From CAZFVY01 sp964522665 (lineage in GTDB: Bacteria > Verrucomicrobiota > Verrucomicrobiia > Limisphaerales > CAZFVY01): a DNA stretch of 64,000 bases. Below, piece by piece: positions 14,550 through 23,310 of this stretch (its first letter is position 1; each line of letters begins with the position of its first letter). The DNA is taken from NCBI GenBank assembly GCA_964522665.1, contig CAZFVY010000008.1, positions 1 through 64,000 of the forward strand. The letters run 5' to 3'. A program made the position numbers and the translations under genes. The notes below the pieces were generated by a model that worked only from the letters and a program-made list of their open reading frames with translations, did no database searches and was not told the DNA's origin.

Positions 14550-16163
14550 ATGACGGTCAATACCAACCTGTCGGCCTTGCAGTCCACCGGGTTCTTGAGT
14601 GAATCCCTGGCGAGACTGACGAAGTCGATCGCCCGCCTCTCCTCCGGGTCCAAGATTGTGTCCCCGGAAGACGACCCGGCCGGCTTGGCACAGTCGATGA
14701 AGTTCGACAGCCAGGTGACCCGGACGGACGCGGCGATGTCCGACGCGCAAAATGTCCTTTCCTACCAGCAGACGCAGGCGGGCTATTTGCAACAAGTTAC
14801 GAAAGCGCTCGACCGCATGAGCGAACTGTCGGTCCTCGCGAACGATCCTACCAAAACGGCGCCCGATGTAGCCGAATACTCCCAAGAATTCAACCAACTC
14901 AAGCAGTACATTGATGATGTCGTGGGGAAGACCTACAACGGCATCAGCCTATTTGGGACCAGTACGCTCAGCTTGCCAGACGGCGAGGGCAAAACTCGCG
15001 CCATCACCGCGGCGGACTTGACCAACACGCTGGCCAACACCACGCTGACCGCTTGGGGCGATAACAGCGCCGGGGCGGTCTCAATCCCGGTGGGCCTGAA
15101 GAACGTCACCGCCGTGGCGGCCGGTGACGGGTTCAGCCTCGCCTTGAAGAGCGACGGCACGGTCGTCGGCTGGGGCGACAATAGCGCCGGCGAACTGAAC
15201 ATCCCCGCCGGCCTAACGAATGTCACCGCCATCGCGGCGGGGGACAAATTTGGCATGGCCCTAAAGAGCGATGGCACCGTCGTGGCTTGGGGCGATAACG
15301 GAGCCGGTGAGACTACGATTCCGGCAGGACTGACCGGCGTGACGGCGATCGCGGCCGGCCAATTTCATGCGCTGGCCCTGACCAGCGCCGGCGGCGTCAC
15401 CGCTTGGGGACTCGACTCAAGCGGGCAAACGGATGTCCCCCCGTCGCTCGGTTTTGTCACCGCGATTTCGGCTGGCGCCGGCCACAGCCTGGCGCTGTTG
15501 GGCAATGGGACCGTCGCCGCTTGGGGCGACAACTCCCAAGGCCAAGCCACCGTGCCGTCGGGATTAACCGGCGTCACCGCGATCTCCGCGGGCGCCAATC
15601 ACAGCCTCGCGCTCAAGAGCGACGGCACCGTCGTCGGCTGGGGCGCCAACGGGGTCGGCGAAACCAATATTCCCGCGGGCTTAAACGACGTCATCGCCGT
15701 CTCCGCCGGATACCAACACAACCTCGCCCTGAAAAGCGATGGCACGGTCGTAGCCTGGCAGGACGACACGTTTGGCGCGACCGATGTCCCGCCCGGTCTC
15801 TCTGGGGTGACGCAGATTGCCGCTGGGAATCAAACCGGCATCGCGCTCCAAGGTTCCTCCCTGAACGGGACGACCGTGAAGGACGTCGGCGGGATGAAAT
15901 ACCTCATCCAAGGGGTCGCCAATCTTACCGCGACCGTCGGCGCGCAAATTGGCGACACAACCATGCGTTTGGATACACTGGCCATCGAAAAACAGAATCT
16001 CGCGGCCGCCTCCAGTCGGATCAAAGACGTGGATGTCGCCGCCGAGTCCACCCAATTCGCCCGCAATCAAATCCTGGTCAGCACGGCGACGACAATGCTT
16101 AGCCGGGCCGTCACTCTGCCCGAAGTCGCCCTCAAACTCCTCTCGAGCGCCGTCGGCGGTTAG
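14550..16163 (+). CDS. Flagellin carrying a seven-repeat RCC1-like beta-propeller in its variable region
   Basis: Encodes 537 aa. Residues 1-160 are a normal flagellin D0/D1 N-terminus (MTVNTN, ARLSSGSKIVSPEDDPAG, ALDRMSELSVLANDPTK, YNGISLF) and about 455-537 a normal C-terminus (LAIEKQNLAAASSRIKDVDV, TQFARNQILVSTATTML). Between them, about residues 164-434 (15039-15852), are seven consecutive 38-39-residue repeats of the form TVVxWGDNxxGxxxIPxGLxxVTAIAAGxxHSLALKSDG. Seven such repeats are what an RCC1/RLD-type propeller needs. The chain therefore predicts a filament subunit displaying a propeller where D2/D3 normally sit, possibly for binding a surface, a glycan or a partner protein. The ATG at 14550 has no clear Shine-Dalgarno; an in-frame stop at 14505 excludes starts further upstream. 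The transcript appears to begin near 14216 (sigma-28-like -10) with the two-hairpin leader. Confidence 0.93.
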   Translation: MTVNTNLSALQSTGFLSESLARLTKSIARLSSGSKIVSPEDDPAGLAQSMKFDSQVTRTDAAMSDAQNVLSYQQTQAGYLQQVTKALDRMSELSVLANDPTKTAPDVAEYSQEFNQLKQYIDDVVGKTYNGISLFGTSTLSLPDGEGKTRAITAADLTNTLANTTLTAWGDNSAGAVSIPVGLKNVTAVAAGDGFSLALKSDGTVVGWGDNSAGELNIPAGLTNVTAIAAGDKFGMALKSDGTVVAWGDNGAGETTIPAGLTGVTAIAAGQFHALALTSAGGVTAWGLDSSGQTDVPPSLGFVTAISAGAGHSLALLGNGTVAAWGDNSQGQATVPSGLTGVTAISAGANHSLALKSDGTVVGWGANGVGETNIPAGLNDVIAVSAGYQHNLALKSDGTVVAWQDDTFGATDVPPGLSGVTQIAAGNQTGIALQGSSLNGTTVKDVGGMKYLIQGVANLTATVGAQIGDTTMRLDTLAIEKQNLAAASSRIKDVDVAAESTQFARNQILVSTATTMLSRAVTLPEVALKLLSSAVGG

Positions 16164-16217
16164 CTCCAACTTTGAACGTGGCTCGGCACGGGTCACTGGA
16201 ATTGGCTAGGCTGGAAC

Positions 16218-17537
16218 TCATCTGGCGGCGTGGCGCTGCAAATAATCAACGAGGACGTTGGCCATCGCCTTGACGCCAATCACGAGGCAGTCTTCATCGA
16301 CGTCAAAATCCGCGGTGTGAATCAAGGCCGTAATCCCCCGCGCCTGATTCGCCACGCCGAGAAAGTAGTAAAAGCCCGGGATTTTCTGCTGATAAAATGA
16401 GAAATCCTCGGCGCCCATCAACGGTCTCGGCGACGCCAGATGCTCTGCGCCGATTACCCGGCGCAACTCTGGCAACGTTTCCGCCACCAACGCCGGATCG
16501 TTGAACGTCACCGGGTTACCATCCGTAAACTTCAATTCGAAGCTGGCGCCATAAATTCGGGTCACACCATCGAGGGTTTGCCGCATTAATTCCTGAACGC
16601 GGGCGCGCAATTCCTCGTTGAGCGTCCGCACCGTGCCCTCCATCTTCACCAGATCGGCGATCACGTTGAAGCGGTTGCCTCCGTGAATCGTGCCGATGGA
16701 TAGGACCATCGGTTCAAGAGTGTCGATCCGCCGGCTGCGAATCGTCTGCAACGCGGTCACGCATTCCGAGGCGACCACGATCGCGTCGATTCCCTTGTAC
16801 GGATAGGCGCCGCCGTGAGCCATCTTCCCGTGGATCGTGATCTCGAAAGTGTCGGACGACGCCAACGCCGGCCCAGATTGATAGACCAAAGTTCCGACCT
16901 CTGCCGCCGGCCAGACGTGCAGGCCGAAGATCGCCTGAGGTCGCGGATTCTCCAAAACTCCTTCCTTGACCATCAACGAGGCGCCCCCTTCCTCACCGGT
17001 CGGCGCGCCTTCCTCGGCCGGTTGAAAGATGAACTTGATCGTGCCCGGAAATTGATCGCGCATCCGGCTGAGGACTTCCGCCACGCCCAATTGCACGGTC
17101 GTATGCACATCATGCCCGCAGGCGTGCTTGACGCCCGGGGTTTGCGACTTGTACGGCACGTCGTTGACCTCCTGGATTGGCAGCGCGTCCATGTCGGCCC
17201 GCACGGCGACCACCGGCCCGGGCCGGGCGCCTTTCAGGATCCCCACCACGCCATGCTTGGCGACGCCCGTCTTGACGTCGTCGAAGCCGAGCGCCCGCAA
17301 TTGCTCCGCGACGATTCGCGCCGTGCGCTCCTCACGGTTGGAAAGCTCTGGATGGATATGGAAATCACGGCGTTGGGCGACCAACTTGGGACGAAGCGCA
17401 TCGGCTGCTTGCGCGATCTTCTCCTCCCGCGCGGCCGCGTCGAGGAAAGGAGGCGTCGGCGTCGGAGCCTCCGCGGCGCCCACCGAGAGAGAGATGATCC
17501 CGATGACAACGAAGAGGAATCGGCGCAGGGTGTTCAT
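16218..17537 (-). CDS. Exported M20-family metallopeptidase/amidohydrolase
   Basis: About 439 aa from the ATG at 17537; the frame runs further upstream, but this start gives a clean signal peptide (RRFLFVVIGIISLSVGAAEA). M20D-type features: HIHPELSNRE near the N-terminus, the metal ligands in HACGHDVHTT and FQPAEEGAP, GLHVWP, the lid-dimerisation domain around KMAHGGAYPYKGIDAI, and MGAEDFSFY near the end. The family (hippurate hydrolase, indole-acetyl-amino-acid hydrolase and similar) hydrolyses N-acyl amino acids with two metal ions. Secretion points to scavenging of external acylated amino acids. Convergent with the propeller flagellin, 54 bp apart; unrelated to it in function. Confidence 0.9.
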   Translation of the reverse strand: MNTLRRFLFVVIGIISLSVGAAEAPTPTPPFLDAAAREEKIAQAADALRPKLVAQRRDFHIHPELSNREERTARIVAEQLRALGFDDVKTGVAKHGVVGILKGARPGPVVAVRADMDALPIQEVNDVPYKSQTPGVKHACGHDVHTTVQLGVAEVLSRMRDQFPGTIKFIFQPAEEGAPTGEEGGASLMVKEGVLENPRPQAIFGLHVWPAAEVGTLVYQSGPALASSDTFEITIHGKMAHGGAYPYKGIDAIVVASECVTALQTIRSRRIDTLEPMVLSIGTIHGGNRFNVIADLVKMEGTVRTLNEELRARVQELMRQTLDGVTRIYGASFELKFTDGNPVTFNDPALVAETLPELRRVIGAEHLASPRPLMGAEDFSFYQQKIPGFYYFLGVANQARGITALIHTADFDVDEDCLVIGVKAMANVLVDYLQRHAAR

Positions 17538-17691
17538 GACAAATTGGCTTAACAAGGTTTCTCCCAGCCAGCAACTGCAAATCCCGAGTCTCCAGCGCCG
17601 CCGATTCAGTCTTTTACCGCAACCGGCCGCCGGCTGTCGCCGGGCTGATTTGGTTGGTAAACCGCGGCGCTTTTGGTTCAAATAGCCGCCG

Positions 17692-18504
17692 ATGAAGTTC
17701 GCCATCTGCAACGAGATTTTCCAGGGTTGGAAATTGCCTGACGCGATGGCCTTTGCCGCGAAGGCCGGCTACGACGCCATCGAAATTGCCCCCTTTACGC
17801 TGGCGAACTACGTGACCGAAATCCCGGCCTCGACTCGGCAGGAGATTCGTGAGGCGGCCCAACGCAATGGCCTGGCCATTTCCGGGATTCACTGGGTGCT
17901 CGTGAACGCCGATGGCATGTACGTGACGCATCCCGACCCGGCCGTGCGCGCCCGTACGGCGAAATACTTCGGCGACCTCGTCGATTTTTGCGCCGATCTT
18001 GGCGGCCAGACGATCGTCGTCGGCTCGCCCAAGCAACGCAACGTCATGCCCGGCGTGACGGCCGAGCAGGCGTGGGATTGGGCGACGGCGGTTTTTCGCG
18101 AGCCGGTCATGCGCGCCGAGCAGCGCGCCGTCACGATCTGCTTCGAGCCACTGGCGCCAACTGAGACCAATTTCATCAATACCGCGGAACAGGCGATCGC
18201 GTTTGTCACTCAACTTCACACGCCGCACTTTAAGATCATTCTCGACGTCAAAGCGATGTGCTCCGAAGCGAAGACAATTCCGCAGATCATCCGCGAGTCA
18301 TCGCCGCATTTCGCTTATTTTCACGCCAATGACCGCAACCTCAAAGGGCCGGGCTTTGGCGACGTCGATTTCGTTCCGATCGCCGCGGCGCTGCGGGAGG
18401 TCGGTTACCGCGGAGTCGTCTCGGTCGAGGTTTTCAATTTCGAGGGCGGCCCCGAGCTCATCGCCGATCAAAGCCTGGCTTATCTCAAGCGCGTTTTTGT
18501 CTGA
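17692..18504 (+). CDS. Sugar phosphate isomerase/epimerase family (hydroxypyruvate-isomerase-like TIM barrel)
   Basis: Encodes 270 aa of the AP-endonuclease-2-type TIM barrel. It starts MKFAICNEIFQGW, has the metal-binding glutamate in ICFEPLAPTETNFI, the aspartate in IILDVKAMCSEA, HAND in FAYFHANDRNLKGPG, and a final glutamate in VVSVEVFNFEGG. Members isomerise or epimerise ketoses such as hydroxypyruvate, tagatose or inosose; the substrate is not deducible. It is divergent from the peptidase (155 bp between starts) and upstream of the CPBP protease gene. Confidence 0.85.
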   Translation: MKFAICNEIFQGWKLPDAMAFAAKAGYDAIEIAPFTLANYVTEIPASTRQEIREAAQRNGLAISGIHWVLVNADGMYVTHPDPAVRARTAKYFGDLVDFCADLGGQTIVVGSPKQRNVMPGVTAEQAWDWATAVFREPVMRAEQRAVTICFEPLAPTETNFINTAEQAIAFVTQLHTPHFKIILDVKAMCSEAKTIPQIIRESSPHFAYFHANDRNLKGPGFGDVDFVPIAAALREVGYRGVVSVEVFNFEGGPELIADQSLAYLKRVFV

Positions 18505-18575
18505 GACCATGAAAACGCGCCCGAACTTGTGGGTTGGCCGACAACGCCCGCTGGCGATCCCGATGCCCCACGGCT

Positions 18576-19298
18576 ATGCTCTCTGAAAAGGGCTGGAGAC
18601 CCGAGGCGGTTTTGAGTCTGATCGCCGGCCTGTTCGCGAGCATCTTCGCCGGCGGCCTGCTCATCCGCGTGACCTTTCTGATCGCCGGAAGCCTCAACGA
18701 CGAGCAACAAAAAGTGGTATCCCTCGTCATCGGGACAATCAGCGTCCAAGGCGGGGCCTTCCTGCTGCTCGCCTGGTTCTTGCGCCAACATCAAGTGACT
18801 TGGTCGCAGGCGTTCGGCTTCCGCGCGCCGCGCCCGGTCCGCGCCTTGATCCTTTCGGCGCTGACCGCCCTCGTCGCGTTGCCGATTGCCCTGGGACTGG
18901 GTCAACTTTCGGAAATCGTCATGAATTTCCTCCATATGCAACCGGTCGCGCAGCAGGCCGTCCAGACCTTGCAATCGGAGTCCTCGCTTGGGCTGAAACT
19001 TTACCTCGGCCTTATCGCGGTATTCGTGGCGCCGGTCTGCGAAGAGATGCTCTTTCGCGGCGTGATCTATCCGACGGTCAAGCAGAGCGGTTTTCCCCGG
19101 ATCGCACTGTGGGGCACGTCTTTGCTGTTCGCGTTATTTCACGTCAATGTGATGACGTTTGTTCCGCTCCTGGCCCTCGCCCTGGCGCTGACCTGGCTCT
19201 ATGAAACGACGGATAATCTGTTGGCTTCAATCCTCTGCCACAGCTTGTTCAACCTGGCGAATTTCTTCTGGTTGATGTGGGATCAGTCAAATTCCTAA
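18576..19298 (+). CDS. CPBP-family intramembrane metalloprotease (CAAX protease-like)
   Basis: About 240 aa from the ATG at 18576; the frame extends to a TTG at 18534, less likely. Six or more hydrophobic segments. The family's active-site motifs are present in order: CEEMLFRG, FALFHVN and CHSLFN, placing two glutamates, an arginine and two histidines in the membrane. CPBP proteases cleave prenylated or bacteriocin-type substrates; here the substrate is unknown. It lies 13 bp before thiL. Confidence 0.88.
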   Translation: MLSEKGWRPEAVLSLIAGLFASIFAGGLLIRVTFLIAGSLNDEQQKVVSLVIGTISVQGGAFLLLAWFLRQHQVTWSQAFGFRAPRPVRALILSALTALVALPIALGLGQLSEIVMNFLHMQPVAQQAVQTLQSESSLGLKLYLGLIAVFVAPVCEEMLFRGVIYPTVKQSGFPRIALWGTSLLFALFHVNVMTFVPLLALALALTWLYETTDNLLASILCHSLFNLANFFWLMWDQSNS

Positions 19299-19311
19299 CC
19301 GCCGCCGCCGC

Positions 19312-20244
19312 GTGAACGAGTTCGAACTCATCGCCCAACTAACAGCCAAGCTACCCTCGAATCGCTCGGTCGTGGTCGGCGCCGGCGACGACTGCGCGGT
19401 CCTGGACCTGGGCGTGCCCGATCACTGGCTGCTCTTTAAGACGGACGCGATCGTGCAGGGCATTCATTTCACGGAGTCGGACGCCGGCGAGAGAGTCGGC
19501 CACAAAGCGCTGGCCCGTTGCCTCAGTGACATCGCGGCGATGGCCGGAACGCCTAGTTGCGCGCTGATCACCCTCGGGTTGCCGCCAGGGTTCGACCCCG
19601 AATTTGTCAAAGCGGTGTACGCGGGTATGGGCGCGCTCGCCCAGAAATACCAGGTCGCCATCGTCGGCGGGGAAACCACGACCAACCCCGAGCGCATCTT
19701 GATCTCGATCGCGGCGCTCGGCACGGTCGCGCGTGATAAATGCGTGCGCCGCTCGGGAGCCCAGGCCGGCGACGCGATATTTGTGACCGGCCAGCTCGGC
19801 GGATCGCTGGCGGGCCGGCACCTCGACTTCGAGCCACGACTGGAAGAAGCCCGCTGGTTGGCGCAACATTATCCACTCCACGCGATGATCGATCTCAGCG
19901 ATGGCCTCGCCGGCGACCTGCCGCATATTCTGCATGCCAGCGGCGTCGGCGCTGAGCTGCTTGCCAGCGCCATTCCCATCAGCCCCGCCGCGCGGGCCCG
20001 CGCGCGTGACCGCGTCTCCGAGAAGCCGCCGCTGCTGGCCGCTCTCACGGACGGCGAAGACTTCGAACTTCTCTTCACCCTCCCCAGCCGCGAGGCCGTC
20101 ACGCTGCTCGACGCCTGGAGACTGCGCTTCCCCAAAACGCGCCTGAGTTGCGTCGGCAAAATCGTCCCCGGCTCGGGTTTGACGATTCGAAACAAACATG
20201 GCATCCGTCCGCTCGCCGCGCATGGCTACGTTCATTTCTCATAG
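19312..20244 (+). CDS. thiL: Thiamine-monophosphate kinase
   Basis: Encodes 310 aa from a GTG. It phosphorylates thiamine monophosphate to the cofactor thiamine diphosphate. Family signatures: VVVGAGDDCAVLDLG at the N-terminus, LFKTDAIVQGIHFT (metal and substrate site), ALARCLSDIAAMAG, GGETT, and DLSDGLAGDLPHI in the C-terminal half. Length is normal. Its end overlaps tsaE by 23 bp, so thiL-tsaE-tsaB form one operon, probably with the CPBP gene. No other thiamine genes and no TPP riboswitch are visible nearby. Confidence 0.95.
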   Translation: MNEFELIAQLTAKLPSNRSVVVGAGDDCAVLDLGVPDHWLLFKTDAIVQGIHFTESDAGERVGHKALARCLSDIAAMAGTPSCALITLGLPPGFDPEFVKAVYAGMGALAQKYQVAIVGGETTTNPERILISIAALGTVARDKCVRRSGAQAGDAIFVTGQLGGSLAGRHLDFEPRLEEARWLAQHYPLHAMIDLSDGLAGDLPHILHASGVGAELLASAIPISPAARARARDRVSEKPPLLAALTDGEDFELLFTLPSREAVTLLDAWRLRFPKTRLSCVGKIVPGSGLTIRNKHGIRPLAAHGYVHFS

Positions 20245-20680
20245 CGCCGAAGCCACCGTGACGTTGGGCGAAGCCTGGGCGCAAGAGTTGGCCCCCGGCA
20301 GCGTCATCGGCATCACCGGAGATTTAGGCGCCGGGAAGACCCAATTGGTCAAAGGCCTGGCCCGCGGATTGGGCGTCACCGACCGCGTCCAATCGCCCAC
20401 GTTTGGACTCGTTAACGAATACCGGGGCGGACGCCTGCCTTTGGCGCACATCGACCTTTACCGCCTCGAAACGACCGCACAGATCGCCGCCGCCGGACTC
20501 GAAGAATTCTGGCTTCACCCCGCCGGGTTGGTCGCCATCGAGTGGGCCGAACGGTGGTTTACCCCGCATTCGCCCTCGCTCGCGCTTCCGGGCCGCTACC
20601 GGGAGGTCATCTTCGAGCACGTTGCCGAGCACGAGCGTTTGATCCACTACCGCGATTTCCATGAAAACGCTGGCGCTTGA
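20222..20680 (+). CDS. tsaE: tRNA threonylcarbamoyladenosine biosynthesis ATPase TsaE
   Basis: About 152 aa from the ATG at 20222, overlapping thiL. P-loop GDLGAGKTQLVKGLARGLG, then SPTFGLVNEY, HIDLYRL and VAIEWAERW, all TsaE signatures. It binds the TsaB-TsaD complex and couples ATP hydrolysis to t6A37 formation on ANN-decoding tRNAs. The 3' end overlaps tsaB by 20 bp, which fits a shared complex. tsaD is not in the window. Confidence 0.95.
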   Translation: MATFISHSAEATVTLGEAWAQELAPGSVIGITGDLGAGKTQLVKGLARGLGVTDRVQSPTFGLVNEYRGGRLPLAHIDLYRLETTAQIAAAGLEEFWLHPAGLVAIEWAERWFTPHSPSLALPGRYREVIFEHVAEHERLIHYRDFHENAGA

Positions 20681-21314
20681 ATTTTCATCAGCCCACCGCA
20701 GCGTCGCCGCCCTGCTCGATGGGGAAACCCGCGGCCTGGCGACCGAAACGGCGTCACGCGCGGGACACCCGATTACTCTGATTCAACAAGCCCTGGCCGC
20801 CGCGGGCTGGGAGCGGGAGGAAATCGGGGCGCTCGTCGTCGGCCTCGGCCCGGGTTCGTACACCGGAATCCGTTCCGCCATTTCCGTGGCGCAAGGCTGG
20901 CAACTTGCGCGTGAAATCAAATTGCTCGGCCTGAGCAGCGCGGCCACGCTCGCCGAACAGGCGCGGGAGAGCGGCTGGTTCGGCGTCGTGAGCGTCGTCA
21001 TCGACGCCCAACGACACGAGGTTTACCTCGCCCAATACCATGTCGGGGAGGGCGGCGTCAATCTGTTGGAACCTCTGCGATTGGCCGCGGCCGCGGAGGT
21101 CGAGCGCCGCGTTGAGGCCGGCGATCTGGTGATCGGTCCCGAGGCCACGCGTTGGACTCCGGCTGGCCGAAACCTCGCCCCCAGCGCGACGACCCTCGCC
21201 CGGCTCGCCGCCGCGGCGACCCATTTCGTCAATGGCGAAGAGCTCTCCCCGATCTATCTGCGGGAAACGACCTTCGTCAAAGCCCCGCCGTCGCGGGTCT
21301 TGCCCAGCGACTAA
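20661..21314 (+). CDS. tsaB: tRNA threonylcarbamoyladenosine biosynthesis protein TsaB
   Basis: Encodes 217 aa of the ASKHA-fold partner of TsaD. Starts MKTLALEFSS, with HPITLIQQALAAAG, the hallmark GLGPGSYTGIRSAIS, and VVSVVIDAQRHEVYLAQY. TsaB has no activity of its own but is needed for t6A synthesis. The start lies inside tsaE. Normal length. Confidence 0.95.
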   Translation: MKTLALEFSSAHRSVAALLDGETRGLATETASRAGHPITLIQQALAAAGWEREEIGALVVGLGPGSYTGIRSAISVAQGWQLAREIKLLGLSSAATLAEQARESGWFGVVSVVIDAQRHEVYLAQYHVGEGGVNLLEPLRLAAAAEVERRVEAGDLVIGPEATRWTPAGRNLAPSATTLARLAAAATHFVNGEELSPIYLRETTFVKAPPSRVLPSD

Positions 21315-21384
21315 TTCGGGGGTGTCAAGCGTGCTTACGGGCGCGACACCGAGTTGTGGCAGTCTTTGGCGCCGTGGGTCGCGG

Positions 21385-21496
21385 GGACAATCGAATCGGT
21401 CCCGACCCTACAGGTCGGAATAATTACAAATGGGGACGATTTCCTGGGACTTCGCTTCGCTCCATCCCAGGCTATCCCATCCCGGGCTTTCAGCCC
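21385..21496 (+). repeat. 112-bp dispersed palindromic repeat, copy 1
   Basis: Matches 30387-30498 over 112 bp without gaps at about 85 percent identity by eye. Inside are three stem-loops: CCGACC-ctaca-GGTCGG, CCTGGGA...TCCCAGG and GGGCT-TTC-AGCCC. Intergenic, between tsaB and the ArsR operon. Looks like a REP/BIME-type element; no transposase is in the window. The remainder of the 21315-21770 interval shows only the promoter at 21707. Confidence 0.75.
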
Positions 21497-21706
21497 TTCC
21501 GGCTCGCGGTTTCGGACCAGGGCGCATCTCGTTTTTTTGTCGGTCTGCTGCGGATTTGGCGCAATCGACGCTGATTTCCCCTCTTCCCGCTTCCCTCCCA
21601 AATTATCGACCTGTCAAAATAATGAGATGCGCCCTGCGGACCATAGCGCCGAAATTCGTCATTTGCTCGACGTCGCGCCCCCGCTCAGGAATTCGGTCCA
21701 AAACGC

Positions 21707-21756
21707 TTGACACGTTTTCAGCTTCACGATATATAACCATACAGTTATATAACCAT
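21707..21756 (+). promoter_or_regulatory. Sigma-70 promoter and probable ArsR operator
   Basis: TTGACA at 21707-21712, a 17-bp spacer, TATATA at 21730-21735. The direct repeat ATATAACCAT occurs at 21731-21740 and 21747-21756, overlapping the -10 and start region, where an ArsR-type repressor would block transcription. The start codon is at 21771. Confidence 0.75.
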
Positions 21757-21770
21757 TGGGTTACTTACTT

Positions 21771-22124
21771 ATGGCTGTCGATTATCTCAGCGCGACGTTT
21801 GCGGCCCTCGCCGATCCCACCCGGCGGGCGATTCTGGCCCGGCTTGCGACTGGCGTGGCTTCGGTCAAAGAGCTGGCCAAGCCGTTCCGCATGAGTCAGC
21901 CCGCCATCTCGAAGCACCTAAAAGTGCTCGAGCGAACCGGGTTGATCGCGCGCGGACGCGAGGCTCAATGGCGGCCCTGCCGGCTCAAGGCGACGCCACT
22001 GAAGGAAGTCGCTGGCTGGGTCGAGAATTACCGGCAATTCTGGGAAGAAAGTTTCGACCGCTTGGACGACTATCTGGCGGAACTTCAAAGCAAGGGAAAG
22101 CGCCATGGACGCAAGAAACAGTGA
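21771..22124 (+). CDS. ArsR-family transcriptional regulator
   Basis: Encodes 117 aa. Winged helix-turn-helix with ALADPTRRAILARLATG, VKELAKPFRMSQPAISKHLKVLERTGLI and a basic C-terminal tail. There is no CxC metal site, so it belongs to the large non-metal subgroup that is genetically paired with SRPBCC proteins, as here (next gene 70 bp downstream). Probably represses its own operon via the repeats at 21731-21756. Start chosen at the ATG at 21771, inside a slightly longer open frame from 21756. Confidence 0.9.
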   Translation: MAVDYLSATFAALADPTRRAILARLATGVASVKELAKPFRMSQPAISKHLKVLERTGLIARGREAQWRPCRLKATPLKEVAGWVENYRQFWEESFDRLDDYLAELQSKGKRHGRKKQ

Positions 22125-22194
22125 GGCAAATCCCTCCTCAGAGAGCCAGGTCGCGTATAACTAAAGAGACACCAACACTCAACCGAAACAAAGC

Positions 22195-22722
22195 ATGCCC
22201 TCAAGCGAAAATTCAACGGACGACCGCGCTGCGCGCGAATTCGTCATTAGCCGGGTATTCGACGCGCCCCGCGCGCTCGTGTTCCAGGCTTGGATTGATC
22301 CCCGACAGATGACCCACTGGTGGGGTCCGCGCGATTTCACTAACCCGATTTGCGAGTTGGACGCGCGGCCGGGCGGAGCCTACCGCATCGTGATGCGCTC
22401 CCCCGATGGGCACGAGTATCCGATTCGAGGCGTTTTTCTGGAAGTGGTCGCATCGGAGCGCCTGGTGATGACGATGGATGTTTCCGGTCACCCGCCGGAG
22501 TGGCACGACTTGGTAAATCCCAACCGCGCGCGGCGCGAGGACGACGCGGTTGGCCAAATGGTTCAAACCGTCACGTTTGAAGACCTTCGGGGCAAGACGA
22601 AGCTCACCGTGCGTACGCTGTTCAATTCCGTCGCGATTCGCGACGCGATGGTGGCGCTCGGCATGACCGAAGGCTGGTCGCAAAGCCTGGATCGCTTGTC
22701 GGATTTGTTGGCCAGGGCCTGA
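22195..22722 (+). CDS. SRPBCC (AHSA1-type) domain protein
   Basis: Encodes 175 aa forming one helix-grip fold. Typical strings: FVISRVFDAPRALVFQAWIDPRQMTHWWGPRDF, DARPGGAYRIVMRSPDG, and a C-terminal GMTEGWSQSLDRLSDLL. Members bind hydrophobic ligands in the cavity, but the ligand is seldom known. The ArsR-AHSA1 pairing is a very common conserved neighbourhood, suggesting a stress or xenobiotic response. Confidence 0.88.
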   Translation: MPSSENSTDDRAAREFVISRVFDAPRALVFQAWIDPRQMTHWWGPRDFTNPICELDARPGGAYRIVMRSPDGHEYPIRGVFLEVVASERLVMTMDVSGHPPEWHDLVNPNRARREDDAVGQMVQTVTFEDLRGKTKLTVRTLFNSVAIRDAMVALGMTEGWSQSLDRLSDLLARA

Positions 22723-22745
22723 GCCACCCAAAAGCACTATTGACG

Positions 22746-22862
22746 ATGCGGATGGTAGTCAACTCGGCCGCGGAGCGGAACAACGTCGCGGTGAAATTCG
22801 GGGCGGTCGAAAGCGCCGAACAAACCCTCGAACGCCTTGCCGAGTGCTTGCCGACCATGTAA
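22746..22862 (+). CDS. Possible 38-aa small ORF
   Basis: ATG at 22746 to TAA at 22862: a short hydrophilic peptide with the helical end AEQTLERLAECLPTM. It lies between the SRPBCC and DoxX genes in the same direction. It could be the C-terminal remnant of a lost gene. No recognisable domain and no ribosome-binding site. Confidence 0.25.
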   Translation: MRMVVNSAAERNNVAVKFGAVESAEQTLERLAECLPTM

Positions 22863-22914
22863 AAAACCGACTGCCCGAAGCGATCGTCCGCCCTAAGTCT
22901 CAACCAATACCCAC

Positions 22915-23310
22915 ATGAAATACGTACCCACCATCGCCGGAATCCTCCTTGGCTTGGTCTTTGCCGCCGGAGCCATCGTCTATTTTCTTAAATTGGTCCC
23001 AATGCCGCCGCCGCCCGCCGGCTCGCCCGCGGCTTCGTTCATGACCGCGATGTATCCGACCGGTTACCTCGACTTTGTGAAAGTTCTGGAACTGGTCGGC
23101 GGCATCCTCGTGGCCGTTCCGCGAACCCGCAACCTCGGTCTGCTCGTCCTCGGCCCGATCATCGTCAACATTCTGGCGTTTACGATCTTCATCAATAAAG
23201 GAGTCGGCCTGACGCAACCCCCGGTCGTCATGATTACCGTGCTCGCCGCCTATTTGCTTTGGTCGGCTCGCAAGGCGTTCGGCGGATTGCTAACGAAGGC
23301 TCAAGGCTAA
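22915..23310 (+). CDS. DoxX-like small membrane protein
   Basis: Encodes 131 aa with four hydrophobic segments (about 5-28, 55-75, 78-100 and 102-122). The pattern TGYLDFVKVLELVGGILVAVP followed by GLLVLGPIIVNILAFTIF is typical of DoxX/DoxD-like proteins. Biochemical role uncertain (redox or quinone-related in some members). Co-oriented with the ArsR and SRPBCC genes and likely the last gene of that operon, a common trio. Confidence 0.8.
   Translation: MKYVPTIAGILLGLVFAAGAIVYFLKLVPMPPPPAGSPAASFMTAMYPTGYLDFVKVLELVGGILVAVPRTRNLGLLVLGPIIVNILAFTIFINKGVGLTQPPVVMITVLAAYLLWSARKAFGGLLTKAQG

Noticed and set aside
15039..15852. Direct repeats of about 115 bp in the propeller flagellin as a possible assembly artefact
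   Set aside because: Each repeat differs at many positions and the reading frame is intact through seven units, so this is genuine coding repetition.
18509..18586. 25-codon ORF before the CPBP protease gene
   Set aside because: Overlaps the protease start out of frame; too short and unlike a known leader peptide.
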